Shown: piece by piece, positions 33,871 to 41,722 of the stretch
Position numbering within the stretch: position 1 is the stretch's first letter
Layout of the letters: every line of letters starts with the position of its first letter
Source of the DNA: an uncultured Eubacteriales bacterium
GTDB taxonomy: Bacteria; Bacillota; Clostridia; Christensenellales; Aristaeellaceae
Assembly (NCBI GenBank): GCA_900315675.1
Contig: OMZY01000005.1
Span: forward strand, 85,248-149,247
Reading direction: 5' to 3'
Length of the DNA stretch: 64,000 nt
Program-made: the position numbers and the translations under genes
Notes under the pieces: generated by a model
Told to the model about the DNA's origin: nothing
The model's input: the letters and a program-made list of their open reading frames with translations, nothing else
The model's database searches: none

Positions 33871-34401
33871 ATGGCCGGGGATCAGGAACTGGTGACGCTT
33901 CTGAAAGCCGGAGACGCGGACGCGCTGGAACAGCTGATTGCGCGCTGGCGTTCCGGGGCGGAAGCATACGCCTGCAGCCTTCTCCATGATTCCCAGGCCG
34001 CCGAGGACGCCGTGCAGGAGGCCTTTGCCCGGCTCTATGCCGTGAGGACGGACATAGACGAGAGACGGTCCTTCTCCGCGTACCTGTACACGATTGTAAA
34101 ACGGATCTGCCTGGACGAGCTGCGAAAGCGGAAACGCTTTCCGGAACTCCCGGGAGAGCTGCCCGATCCGCCCGTTCCGTCCGCGGAAGCAGAATACATC
34201 AGCCGGTGGGACCGGCTGAACCGGATTCACCTGCTGGCGGGACTGGATGAAACGGACAGGCAGCTGCTGCTGGCGTTTTCCCTGGAAGGGAAATCCACAA
34301 AGCAGATCGCCGGGGAAATGAACCTGACCGACGGCCAGGTACGCGTCCGGCTGCACCGGATCCGCAGAAAGATGAGGAAAGGAATGAAAGAAGATGCGTG
34401 A
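33871..34401 (+). CDS. ECF RNA polymerase sigma factor
   Basis: 176 residues from ATG 33871 (AGGTG site); GTG 33862 is an alternative. Region 2: ELVTLLKAGDADALEQLI and AEDAVQEAFARLYAVR. Region 4: GLDETDRQLLLAFSLEGKST and KQIAGEMNLTDGQVRVRLHR. It overlaps the next small membrane gene by 8 bases and is followed by signal peptidase I. The upstream TGTAAC (33818-33823) and CGTAATAT (33839-33846) could form its own ECF-type promoter. Confidence 0.9.
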   Translation: MAGDQELVTLLKAGDADALEQLIARWRSGAEAYACSLLHDSQAAEDAVQEAFARLYAVRTDIDERRSFSAYLYTIVKRICLDELRKRKRFPELPGELPDPPVPSAEAEYISRWDRLNRIHLLAGLDETDRQLLLAFSLEGKSTKQIAGEMNLTDGQVRVRLHRIRRKMRKGMKEDA

Positions 34402-34579
34402 CGAATACCTGAACCGGATTATCCGGCGCGGAAACGAACTCGCTGTGATGGAACAGGCCGCGCTGTCTTATCCGAAAAGCACATCGGTGATCCGCTGGGT
34501 GGTGGCTGCCGCCTTCGGAACCCTGGTGACTCTTCTTCCTTCCGTCTGCACTGCCCATGCCTTCTTCCAGATGATGTGA
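34394..34579 (+). CDS. small membrane protein overlapping sigma gene
   Basis: 61 residues with a single membrane span (WVVAAAFGTLVTLLPSVCTA, residues 35-54) after a charged cytosolic part (MRDEYLNRIIRRGNELAVME). The 8-base overlap with the sigma gene is the arrangement of anti-sigma factors, but it is far shorter than known ones and lacks an outer sensor domain. A minimal membrane anchor for the sigma factor is a reasonable guess. Start supported by AAAGAAG upstream. Confidence 0.7.
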   Translation: MRDEYLNRIIRRGNELAVMEQAALSYPKSTSVIRWVVAAAFGTLVTLLPSVCTAHAFFQMM

Positions 34580-34595
34580 AAGGCGGAAACGACCC

Positions 34596-35216
34596 ATGGA
34601 AGAAAAGAAAGAAACGAAGAAAAAGAAATCGGTCCTGCGGGAAATCCTGGAGTGGGTGCTGACCATTGCTGCCGCGGTTGTCATCGCGCTGCCGATCCGG
34701 GCGTTCGCTTTTGAAATGGTCCGGGTGGACGGAGGGTCCATGAACAGCACCCTGTCCAACGGGGAAATCATGTTTGTGACCAAGTTTGACTACGCCTCCA
34801 CCTGGCTTTCCTTCCCCTGGCAGGATGATGAAGCCAGGGAAAAAGCGGCCCGCATTACCACAGGCGGCAATCCGAAACGGTTTGACGTGGTGATCTGCCG
34901 GTATCCCGGCCGGGGCGACACCAACTTTGTGAAGCGGGTGGTGGGTCTGCCCGGGGATACGGTGGAGCTGCGGGAAGGCTACCTGTACGTGAACGGAGAA
35001 AAGTATGAGGAACCGTACATCCTGGATGAATACCGGAGCGGATCGCGGAACAACTTCGGTCCCTATGAGGTGCCGGAAGGGGAGTACTTTGTGATGGGCG
35101 ATCACCGGAACAATTCCAACGACAGCCGGTCCCAGGGATCCCTGCCGCGGAACATGATTATCGGACACGCGCGGACGGTGCTGTATCCCTTCAGCGATAT
35201 CCGGGGAATTGAATAA
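34596..35216 (+). CDS. lepB: signal peptidase I
   Basis: 206 residues with one N-terminal membrane anchor (about 18-38). Catalytic Ser48 is in VDGGSMNSTLSNGE and the general base Lys113 in GDTNFVKRVVGLPGD, followed by the conserved VMGDHRNNSNDSR box. It removes signal peptides from secreted proteins at the outer membrane face. It lies in an operon with a sigma factor and a small membrane protein, so its level may respond to secretion or envelope stress. A 20-bp perfect terminator follows. Confidence 0.93.
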   Translation: MEEKKETKKKKSVLREILEWVLTIAAAVVIALPIRAFAFEMVRVDGGSMNSTLSNGEIMFVTKFDYASTWLSFPWQDDEAREKAARITTGGNPKRFDVVICRYPGRGDTNFVKRVVGLPGDTVELREGYLYVNGEKYEEPYILDEYRSGSRNNFGPYEVPEGEYFVMGDHRNNSNDSRSQGSLPRNMIIGHARTVLYPFSDIRGIE

Positions 35217-35224
35217 AACAGGGC

Positions 35225-35270
35225 AAAAAGGAAGAGGGTATCGCGTCGGGGCGATACCCTCTTCCTTTTT
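35225..35270. terminator. long bidirectional terminator after signal peptidase
   Basis: A perfect 20-bp stem (AAAAAGGAAGAGGGTATCGC and its complement) with loop GTCGGG; A-run and T-run are part of the arms. Confidence 0.85.
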
Positions 35271-35280
35271 GAATGAATAC

Positions 35281-35343
35281 TGAAAACTGAAAACTAGATC
35301 CTTCGACTGCGCTCCCTTCGTACCGCTTGCTCAGGATGACATT
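35281..35343. repeat. dispersed intergenic repeat copy
   Basis: TGAAAACTGAAAACTA (35281-35296) followed by a 45-base unit (35299-35343, TCCTTCGACTGCGCTCCCTT and following) that differs at one base from 21649-21693. Confidence 0.7.
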
Positions 35344-35352
35344 TCATAAAGA

Positions 35353-35382
35353 GAAAACTGCTTCCGGCAGGAAGCAGTTTTC
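35353..35382. terminator. bidirectional terminator between signal peptidase and nitroreductase
   Basis: GAAAACTGCTTCC GGCA GGAAGCAGTTTTC, a 13-bp perfect stem. It would end the minus-strand nitroreductase transcript. Confidence 0.75.
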
Positions 35383-35402
35383 AGCATTTAAATGCGGTGG
35401 GG

Positions 35403-35933
35403 TCAGAAGAACTTAACGGTTTCCTCCAGGGGCTTGCGTGGCGGCGTGGCGGGAGCGGCGTCGCTCTTTCCGACGGCGATGACGGAGATGAGCTCCTCAT
35501 TTTCAGGGATGTTCAGCTTATCCCGGAGAAGATCCACATCCCGCAGGCCCATGATCAGGGTATCGTAGCCCAGGTCTTTGGCCGCGAGAATCAGGTAGGC
35601 GTCATGCAGGCCCAGGTCGTAAATGCCCCAGCCGTTGCCGATATCATCCACAGGCTGGCCGTCCGGGCCGAAACCGACGATGCCTTTGACAAAGGTGGTG
35701 ACGATGAGGGCCGCGTTGGCGGAGCTCTTCTTGTTAAAACCGGGCAGGGCGGCATCCCGCAGGGTTTCCAGAACCTCCGGCGTTTCCAGCACGTAGCAGC
35801 GGGCGGTCTGCTGGTTCATCCAGGAGGGAGCCTGCTGGGCGGCTTTACAGATGGCTTCCAGGTCTTTGTGGCAGACGCCGGACTGATAGCTCCGGACGCT
35901 GCGGCGGGCGGCGATCAGGTCTTTGAATTCCAT
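35403..35933 (-). CDS. nitroreductase family protein
   Basis: 176 residues. FMN-binding family motifs: IAARRSVRSYQ at the N-terminus, QAPSWMNQQTARCYVLE, and GLHDAYLILAAKDLGYDTLI with ISVIAVGKSDAAP near the C-terminus. It uses NAD(P)H to reduce nitro compounds, quinones or flavins. The start has AGGAGG upstream. It follows the larC remnant at 36010 on the same strand and may have been brought under that promoter. Confidence 0.9.
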   Translation of the reverse strand: MEFKDLIAARRSVRSYQSGVCHKDLEAICKAAQQAPSWMNQQTARCYVLETPEVLETLRDAALPGFNKKSSANAALIVTTFVKGIVGFGPDGQPVDDIGNGWGIYDLGLHDAYLILAAKDLGYDTLIMGLRDVDLLRDKLNIPENEELISVIAVGKSDAAPATPPRKPLEETVKFF

Positions 35934-36009
35934 GAGAATGTCCTCCTTTATGAATATGATTTATCTGATTTCCTGAACAGGATTGACAAACAAGGTTTAT
36001 CAGAAACGG

Positions 36010-36135
36010 TTACCGGCAGGCTTTCCGCACCGCTTCCCGGACGGTTTCCAGGGGAAGGTTGAACTCCTTCGCCAGGGCGGCGGTGAGCATGTCGCCCGCG
36101 GCGCCCATGGCGCATTCCAGGTAAAGTGTTTTCAT
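36010..36135 (-). pseudogene. larC: remnant of larC (nickel-pincer cofactor biosynthesis)
   Basis: A 41-codon frame starting [20 protein letters not shown], which is the highly recognisable N-terminus of LarC (nickel insertion protein for the lactate racemase cofactor, normally about 400 residues), then quickly ends at TAA. The rest of larC is absent; the next gene on this strand is a nitroreductase. It starts 12 bases after the ECF-transporter gene stop, so the two were probably an operon. Interpreted as a truncated, non-functional gene. Confidence 0.7.
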
Positions 36136-36147
36136 CCGGAACCTATT

Positions 36148-36681
36148 TTATTTGTTGAGGGAAAGACCGGCGTGCTCCAATACCATGACGATGACCGGGA
36201 TCAGGATAATGTGCAGGATGATGCCCGGAATTGCGTTGGTGAAGGCACCGGCCAGGAAGAGCGCCCAGGTGAAGGAATTGCCGCTCAGGCCGGCAATGAT
36301 CAGCCGGGCAATACCCCATATGACGCGGCCGGCCAGCATGGCGACGATCAGCGTGACATAAATGCTCCATTTCTTTTTGGGCAGCAGACGGTAAAGAATA
36401 CCGGAAACCAGGCCGTAAACCGCCAGCTCAAAGGCCATGGCGACGGCACCGGGAACTATGACGGGCATGCCGAAGATCAGCGAACGCAGCAGCGGGGCAA
36501 TGAAACCAACCGCCAGGCCCCAGGGCCAGCCAACCAGGAAGCCGCAGAGCAGGACGGGAATATGCATAGGACTGAGGGCGGAGCCGATCTGGGGAATCTG
36601 GCCCGTCAGGAAGGGAAGAACCAGGGCAAGCGCCAGGAACAGCGCGGCATAAGTGAGTTTGCGAATCTGAAGGGAAGTCAA
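36148..36681 (-). CDS. ECF-type transporter substrate-binding (S) component
   Basis: About 177 residues with five to six membrane helices (for example LTYAALFLALALVLPFL and AVGFIAPLLRSLIFGMPVIV). TTG 36681 has GAGGAG at 8 bases and is preferred over GTG 36699. The PMHIPVLLCGFLVGWPWGL segment is typical of S components that pair with a shared energy-coupling module. The substrate is unknown. The adjoining larC remnant hints at nickel-cofactor metabolism or its precursors, which is weak evidence. A MerR-like promoter precedes it. Confidence 0.85.
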   Translation of the reverse strand: MTSLQIRKLTYAALFLALALVLPFLTGQIPQIGSALSPMHIPVLLCGFLVGWPWGLAVGFIAPLLRSLIFGMPVIVPGAVAMAFELAVYGLVSGILYRLLPKKKWSIYVTLIVAMLAGRVIWGIARLIIAGLSGNSFTWALFLAGAFTNAIPGIILHIILIPVIVMVLEHAGLSLNK

Positions 36682-36733
36682 GGACAGGTCTCCTCTCACA
36701 GGTTATTTACAGTGATCTGTATCAATCATTACC

Positions 36734-36764
36734 ATGTTAAACCTTAAAGTAAACTCCAAGTCAA
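36734..36764 (-). promoter_or_regulatory. MerR-type promoter with 19-base spacer
   Basis: Minus strand TTGACT (complement of 36759-36764), 19 bases, TAACAT (complement of 36734-36739). The spacer holds the imperfect dyad CTTGGAGT-TTA-CTTTAAGG. A long spacer with a dyad of this sequence is the hallmark of promoters activated by MerR-family proteins. It drives the ECF S-component gene. No MerR gene is in the window. Confidence 0.6.
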
Positions 36765-36995
36765 GAGTCTGGATGCAATAAATGAAAAAACAGGCGGGAA
36801 AAGGTGCTCTATTTTTCCGATTTCATCCTTTATTCAGGAGGCTGACGCCTGTATGATAAACGGCGAACACAGCTGATTCCCTGCATCTCGGCGGAAACGG
36901 ACGGAAAGAAACAGAACGGGACGGGAAGGGAACGCAGCCCAGAAGCGTATCGGACAAGGCAAAACAAATCAGAAAGAAATGAGAGCATCAGTTAA

Positions 36996-37955
36996 ATGAA
37001 GAAAGTGCAAAAGACCGGGATCCTGCTGCTGGTATTGGTTCTGGCACTGACTGCGTGCACATCCTTTGCCGACACGGGAGAGAGAGGAAACACCATGAAC
37101 AACGGCGACACCAGACAACAGACAGAATTCCGGTATAACCGATTCGCGGATCTGTACTACTATCTGCTGGCACATATGCCCATTGACTGTGCCGCGGACG
37201 TATCGGATCCTGAATATACGGCGGAAATGGCAGGCAAACTGGGGATTTTTCCGGGTATCCCGCCCAAACTGACGGAGTATTATGAAGAGAATTTTGACCG
37301 GCTGGCGATTACCGGCTTTATTCCTCTGGCCGTGAAGAACACCCAGCAGTTCAGGGAAGCGCTGGTCTCCTGCGGCCAGCTGACAGACCGGGACATGGAA
37401 GCCTTTGTGGATCCGATGATTGAAATCTGTGACAGGGTCTCCGAAAGGTTTTATGATTGGTGGACAGCGCATCATGAAGAGGTGGCGCCGCAGACGGACA
37501 AGGTATACGACCGTTTCCGGACGCTCACGGACCGGGTTAGCGCTTTTTTCAACAACCTGGAGATGAAACCTTCGGTGCTGTTTTCATACAGCCTGCGGAA
37601 GAACGGTCGGGCATTTTTTCAGCCGGGAGAAATCATTGTTTACCTGACCTTCCCGGAAAAACCGGAGGAGATTACAGGCTGCTTCCTGCAGTACCTGCAT
37701 GAATGCACCCATTCCGTCACGGACCCGCTGATGAACCGGAATATCCTTATGGCGGACGGATCCCATGACATTGCAGAATACCAGGTGCTGGTTTTTGACG
37801 AGTACCTGCTGGACGCTCTTTATCCGGAAATGACCGAAACCTACCGTGAATGGATCGGACAGGAATACCTGGACTCTTCCCACAAAGCACTTGGGGAAGA
37901 GGGAGAAGAAAGACTCAGGGAACGCCTGGAGGCAATGCTGAACCGGGGAAAATGA
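36996..37955 (+). CDS. putative lipoprotein with HExxH metallopeptidase-like motif
   Basis: 319 residues. The N-terminus ILLLVLVLALTACTSF carries a lipobox with Cys near residue 21. Near residues 235-239 the sequence LHECTHSVTD gives an HExxH zinc motif, followed by a possible third ligand in DIAEYQVLVFDEYL about 20 residues later. The ribosome site at 36996 is weak; ATG 37095 has a better one (GAGAGGAAA) but would remove the export signal. No family is recognised with certainty. A surface zinc peptidase is plausible but unproven. Confidence 0.7.
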   Translation: MKKVQKTGILLLVLVLALTACTSFADTGERGNTMNNGDTRQQTEFRYNRFADLYYYLLAHMPIDCAADVSDPEYTAEMAGKLGIFPGIPPKLTEYYEENFDRLAITGFIPLAVKNTQQFREALVSCGQLTDRDMEAFVDPMIEICDRVSERFYDWWTAHHEEVAPQTDKVYDRFRTLTDRVSAFFNNLEMKPSVLFSYSLRKNGRAFFQPGEIIVYLTFPEKPEEITGCFLQYLHECTHSVTDPLMNRNILMADGSHDIAEYQVLVFDEYLLDALYPEMTETYREWIGQEYLDSSHKALGEEGEERLRERLEAMLNRGK

Positions 37956-37965
37956 GGTGCCCGCC

Positions 37966-38583
37966 ATGAGGAAGATTACGACAATCCTGCTGGATATGTA
38001 CGGGGTGATCCTGGAGGAAAGCAAGGGCAATTTCATCCCTTATACATTCAAGTCTTTTGATCAGGCAGAGTATGACCGGCTGACAAGGCAGTTCAGGGAA
38101 GAAAAGCTTTTTACCAGGGCAGCGAACGGGGAAATGACCTCGGACGAGTTCCTGACGCGGCTTGGATTTGAGGCTCCGCGCTTCCATATGATCAATTATA
38201 TCAACAACTTCCTTACGCTGGACCCGGGATTCAGGGAGTTTGCGGAGAAGTATTACAGGCAGTATGACTTTGTGCTCCTTTCCAATGATGTGGCCGAATG
38301 GAGCGCCTGGATAACGGAGCATCATGACCTGGATCAGTATTTCACCCATAAGATTGTCAGCGGGGATGTGAAGTGCCGCAAGCCGGACCGGAAGATCTAT
38401 GAGATCGCGCTGGAGAAGACGGGTAAAAAGCCGGAGGAATGCTGCTTTGTGGACAACAGCGTGAAGAACCTGATCACAGCGGCTGAACTGGGCATTGAAC
38501 CGATCCTGTTCAACCGGGACGGGGAAGAGTATACCGGCACCATCGTCAATTCCTTCGCGGAGCTGGCGGATCTGCTGGGATGA
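37966..38583 (+). CDS. HAD-superfamily hydrolase (epoxide-hydrolase/dehalogenase-like IA)
   Basis: 205 residues from ATG 37966 (GAGG, 8 bases). Motif I reads TTILLDMYGVILEE: the nucleophile Asp is present but the usual second Asp two positions later is Tyr, as in some class IA proteins. Motif II is VLLSNDV, the Lys motif SGDVKCRKPDRKIYEIAL and motif IV ECCFVDNSVKNLITA. Phosphatase activity is uncertain given the motif I change. It starts 11 bases after the lipoprotein gene. Confidence 0.85.
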   Translation: MRKITTILLDMYGVILEESKGNFIPYTFKSFDQAEYDRLTRQFREEKLFTRAANGEMTSDEFLTRLGFEAPRFHMINYINNFLTLDPGFREFAEKYYRQYDFVLLSNDVAEWSAWITEHHDLDQYFTHKIVSGDVKCRKPDRKIYEIALEKTGKKPEECCFVDNSVKNLITAAELGIEPILFNRDGEEYTGTIVNSFAELADLLG

Positions 38584-38632
38584 GAAAGCGTTCGTGGAAA
38601 CCGGGCAAAGCTGCCGGCAGATAAACGATACG

Positions 38633-38678
38633 GCTGTCCCGTAAAGGCCTGAAAAGACCGGCGGGGCAGCTGTTTTTT
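38633..38678 (+). terminator. terminator after HAD gene
   Basis: GCTGTCCC pairs with GGGGCAGC around an inner stem, followed by TTTTTT at 38672-38677. Confidence 0.65.
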
Positions 38679-38729
38679 CATTCCGGAAATAAAAAAGTTG
38701 ATGAGGGCATGCAGATTTGCCTTTCTCAT

Positions 38730-38753
38730 ACGTCTAATGTATGTAACGTTACA
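38730..38753 (+). promoter_or_regulatory. candidate ECF promoter and palindrome before sigma gene
   Basis: CGTCTAAT, a -10 type seen for extracytoplasmic sigma factors, lies at 38731-38738. It is followed by the perfect 12-base palindrome TGTAACGTTACA (38742-38753). The -35 element could not be placed confidently (GCAGATTTG at 38711-38719 is the best candidate). Autoregulation of the sigma gene is inferred. Confidence 0.4.
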
Positions 38754-38772
38754 AAACCGGAGGCATGATACT

Positions 38773-39234
38773 GTGGACAAGGGATTCTTCATCGCGGAGA
38801 TCGAAGCCTGCTCGGAAACGATGTACCGGGTAGCCTGGTCGATCCTGCGGAACGAGACCGACGTGCAGGACGCGCTGCAGGACGCGTCACTCAAAGCCTG
38901 GGAAAAGCGGAGCAAGGTGCGGGAGGAAAAGTATTTCCGCACGTGGCTGATCCGCATATTGATCAACGTATGCTATGACATACAAAGAAGGCACCGGAAT
39001 GTCGTTCCACTGGAGAAGATTCCCGCCCAGACCTATGCGAAAGCACCGGACCCGGAACTGGCCATAGCGCTGAGAGCCGTTCCGGAAAAACTTCGGCTGC
39101 CCCTTGTGCTGTGCTACTGCGAAGGCATGAGTTATGAGGAAGCCGCGGATGTGCTGCGGATTCCCATGACCACCCTGCGGGGCCGGCTCAACCGGGGAAA
39201 AGACGCATTGAGAAAGGAGCTGAAAGCGGAATGA
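38773..39234 (+). CDS. ECF RNA polymerase sigma factor
   Basis: 153 residues from GTG 38773, which follows GGAGG at 9 bases; longer in-frame starts lie inside the promoter region. Region 2: ETMYRVAWSILRNETDVQDA and LQDASLKAWEKRSKVREEKY. Region 4: LRLPLVLCYCEGMSYEEAAD with the recognition helix IPMTTLRGRLNRGKDALRK. It overlaps the anti-sigma gene by 4 bases. Third sigma gene in the window, of the RpoE/SigV-like clostridial group. Confidence 0.92.
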   Translation: MDKGFFIAEIEACSETMYRVAWSILRNETDVQDALQDASLKAWEKRSKVREEKYFRTWLIRILINVCYDIQRRHRNVVPLEKIPAQTYAKAPDPELAIALRAVPEKLRLPLVLCYCEGMSYEEAADVLRIPMTTLRGRLNRGKDALRKELKAE

Positions 39235-40379
39235 AGCGCGATATGAAAGAGATAGACCTGCAGAACGCCTTCTGGCCGATGACGGACGAATGTCATGACA
39301 GGCTGACCACTGCTCTCAGCGGCCTGAGGGAGGAACAACCTGTGAAACGATTTACTGCAAGAACAGTTTTAATAGCAGCCTGTATTATTGTTGCCCTGAT
39401 GGCGGTGGCCTATGCCGCCGGACAGATTTTCGGATGGAATGATTTCTACTCCATTTTCTATGGTACCAAGGTGCCTAAGGCCGCCGTGGAGATCCTGGAG
39501 TCCACTGAGAAACAGAATTTTGTTGTGGGACCTGCTGCCTTTACAGTGCAGCAGCTCTATGCCGACAGTCACACCGCGATGGCTTCCGTCAAGATTTCCA
39601 TGGCAGACGGCAGCCGGGCACTGATGACCATGAGCGGCAGCCAATATGACTCCATTGACGCAGGCGGGGAAAACGGAAAGAAATACGCGGAATCCCTGGG
39701 ATTGGATCCCTCCACGAACTGGATTTCCGCCGCGGAGGAGATGAACTGCCCCCTGTACATTATGCGGGGGATCCTGGACCTGGATTCCGATTATTGGGGC
39801 GGGGAAGCGATGGAGGATGTGCTCTATAATGATGACGGCTCCATGACATACTACAGCATGCAGATGCTGGACAGCAAAAAGGTGGGGGATGAACTGCCCC
39901 TGAAATTCTTCCTGCGGGTTGCGGAAGTGGATCTGCAGACCGGCGAGGAAAAGGAAGAGGTACTCATTGAGCGCCCGGAACTGAACATCCGGGTTTCAAA
40001 ACCGACGGATACCGTAACCTATTCCCTGCCGGAACCCTATACTGTCAGCGGCCTGACGCTGGACGCCGTCTACGGTGAGCTGACGCCTGCGGGGCTGTAC
40101 CTTTTCACTGACTTTACCGCGAGAGAAGAGGCTGATATGGACGCCTTTGGTTGCCCACAATGGTTCGACGCTGACGGGAATGAGTATCCATGGGGACTGA
40201 ACCTGAGTTATGACATCAACGTGGACAACTGGCCGAAGGTTAGCATGATGGGACTGATTTCTGTAGACAGCATTCCGGAAAAGCTCATCATGTCCATGAA
40301 GGATGAAACAGGAATCCATAACCTGTCCCTGCCGGATGGAAGCATAACAATTCTCCCTTTGGAAGAAGAGGAAGAATAA
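39231..40379 (+). CDS. membrane anti-sigma factor (DUF4179-like)
   Basis: 382 residues. Residues 1-40 are cytosolic (LQNAFWPMTDECHDRLTTAL), one membrane span lies near 46-64 (VLIAACIIVALMAVAYAAG), and a large extracellular part of about 315 residues follows with YGTKVPKAAVEILES and TVSGLTLDAVYGELTPAGLY. This is the layout of DUF4179-type regulators that pair with the preceding sigma family. Overlap with the sigma gene (ATGA) shows coupling. It ends with an acidic EEEEE run. A 13-bp terminator follows. Confidence 0.85.
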   Translation: MKRDMKEIDLQNAFWPMTDECHDRLTTALSGLREEQPVKRFTARTVLIAACIIVALMAVAYAAGQIFGWNDFYSIFYGTKVPKAAVEILESTEKQNFVVGPAAFTVQQLYADSHTAMASVKISMADGSRALMTMSGSQYDSIDAGGENGKKYAESLGLDPSTNWISAAEEMNCPLYIMRGILDLDSDYWGGEAMEDVLYNDDGSMTYYSMQMLDSKKVGDELPLKFFLRVAEVDLQTGEEKEEVLIERPELNIRVSKPTDTVTYSLPEPYTVSGLTLDAVYGELTPAGLYLFTDFTAREEADMDAFGCPQWFDADGNEYPWGLNLSYDINVDNWPKVSMMGLISVDSIPEKLIMSMKDETGIHNLSLPDGSITILPLEEEEE

Positions 40380-40387
40380 TCACAGCC

Positions 40388-40428
40388 GGGAGCGCCGCTG
40401 CCCGGACGGACAGCGGCGCTCCCTTTTT
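40388..40428 (+). terminator. terminator immediately before the solute-binding-like pair
   Basis: GGGAGCGCCGCTG and CAGCGGCGCTCCC form a perfect 13-bp stem with T5. The next start codon is only 10 bases after the T-run, and the ribosome site GAGGAAA sits between. The downstream genes have no visible promoter of their own. Confidence 0.85.
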
Positions 40429-40437
40429 GAGGAAAAT

Positions 40438-41703
40438 ATGAAACGATTGATTTGTACTCTGCTGGCGGCGATGATGCTGATCCCGGCCTGTGCAGCCTGG
40501 GCAGAAAAGGATGGGGAAACCCTCATTGTGTATGAAACTGGCGAGAGTTTGGCGAAGGAATGGTCCCAAATGCTTGGACTGGAGCAGCCGCCGATTGAAT
40601 ATGATTGTACAGATTCTATTATGGAACTGGTAAAAGGAGATTCCGCACCTGATATTTGTGGCTATGACTTTTTCGCGCTCAAAGAGGCCGGAATGGTTGC
40701 AGCCTTTGAACCTACTGAGCTGATGAAGGAAGAGATGGCGGCCATGCCGCAGTATCTGCAGGATGTGCTGCGGGAACACCTGATGACAGAGGACGGCAAG
40801 CTGTCAGGCTATTTGAGCAATCTGGAAGTACAACCTCTGGGGTTTTATGTACCGGATGCCTGGGAAGCTTCTCCGTATCGGGATATGACTCCGCCTTCAT
40901 CCATAGAGGAAATGCTGGATTTCCTGGAAATCTATCTGGATACGCCCCATGACGGTTTCTGCTTTATTCATGACGCTACTGATGGCTGGTGGGGCAGGCT
41001 GTGGGTTGTGACCCTTCTGATGAGATGCTGGGCCATACAGAGCAATTATGCGAAGATTCCACTGAGATATAACAATCCGGAGTTTATCCGGCTGTTGGAG
41101 CGGACGGTGGATCTGTTTAACAGACTGCTCAAAGTGGAAAAGGGCAGGAAAAACCAGAAAGGACGCCAGCTGTTTCAGGACAATCTGTTTAGTCGTGGAC
41201 CTACAGGCAACAACCTGGATACCATAACCTATGCCAGCCTGATTCCATGGCGGCTCACAAAGGACCAGCCACCGCTGATTCATGTCATGGCGGATTTTTA
41301 CTGCGTGCGCACCGGCAGCCCGTATGAAGATCGTGCGGCAGAGCTGCTGGAACGTATTATTCCGGGTCGGGAAGCGTATTGTTCCAGGGAAATCAGACCT
41401 TTGATTTATGAATTCATTAATCCGGACAGGGTCGATGTTGAAGGGTTCAACAAGATGATTCTGAAGAAACTCGGGGGGAAATACTCCTGGAAACTGGTCA
41501 CACAGGAATTTATCGACAGCATATGGGATATCCATAAATACGCCGTTCCAGCCATTGTTCCCGATGATTATCAAAATTTAAACAGCCACATCGACGAAGA
41601 TCCAGAGGTTTTGTTCGGGAAACTTGTGAATGGGGAGGTTACCGCTGCAGATTTCGCAGCAAAATGGGATGAGATGAACGACAGGGCTGAAACTGCTCAA
41701 TGA
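40438..41703 (+). CDS. secreted solute-binding-like protein, copy 1
   Basis: 421 residues. The signal peptide core is ICTLLAAMMLIPACAAWA with cleavage at AWA-E; a Cys is present in the core but the site is not a clear lipobox. The middle region (FYVPDAWEASPYRDMTPPSS and LDFLEIYLDTPHDGFCFI) follows the layout of extracellular family 1 binding proteins, with a ligand-lobe crossing pattern, but no transporter genes accompany it. It is paralogous to the next gene. It may be a sensor or binding protein belonging to the preceding sigma/anti-sigma system. Confidence 0.75.
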   Translation: MKRLICTLLAAMMLIPACAAWAEKDGETLIVYETGESLAKEWSQMLGLEQPPIEYDCTDSIMELVKGDSAPDICGYDFFALKEAGMVAAFEPTELMKEEMAAMPQYLQDVLREHLMTEDGKLSGYLSNLEVQPLGFYVPDAWEASPYRDMTPPSSIEEMLDFLEIYLDTPHDGFCFIHDATDGWWGRLWVVTLLMRCWAIQSNYAKIPLRYNNPEFIRLLERTVDLFNRLLKVEKGRKNQKGRQLFQDNLFSRGPTGNNLDTITYASLIPWRLTKDQPPLIHVMADFYCVRTGSPYEDRAAELLERIIPGREAYCSREIRPLIYEFINPDRVDVEGFNKMILKKLGGKYSWKLVTQEFIDSIWDIHKYAVPAIVPDDYQNLNSHIDEDPEVLFGKLVNGEVTAADFAAKWDEMNDRAETAQ

Positions 41704-41722
41704 TAAAAACATGGAGGAGAGA

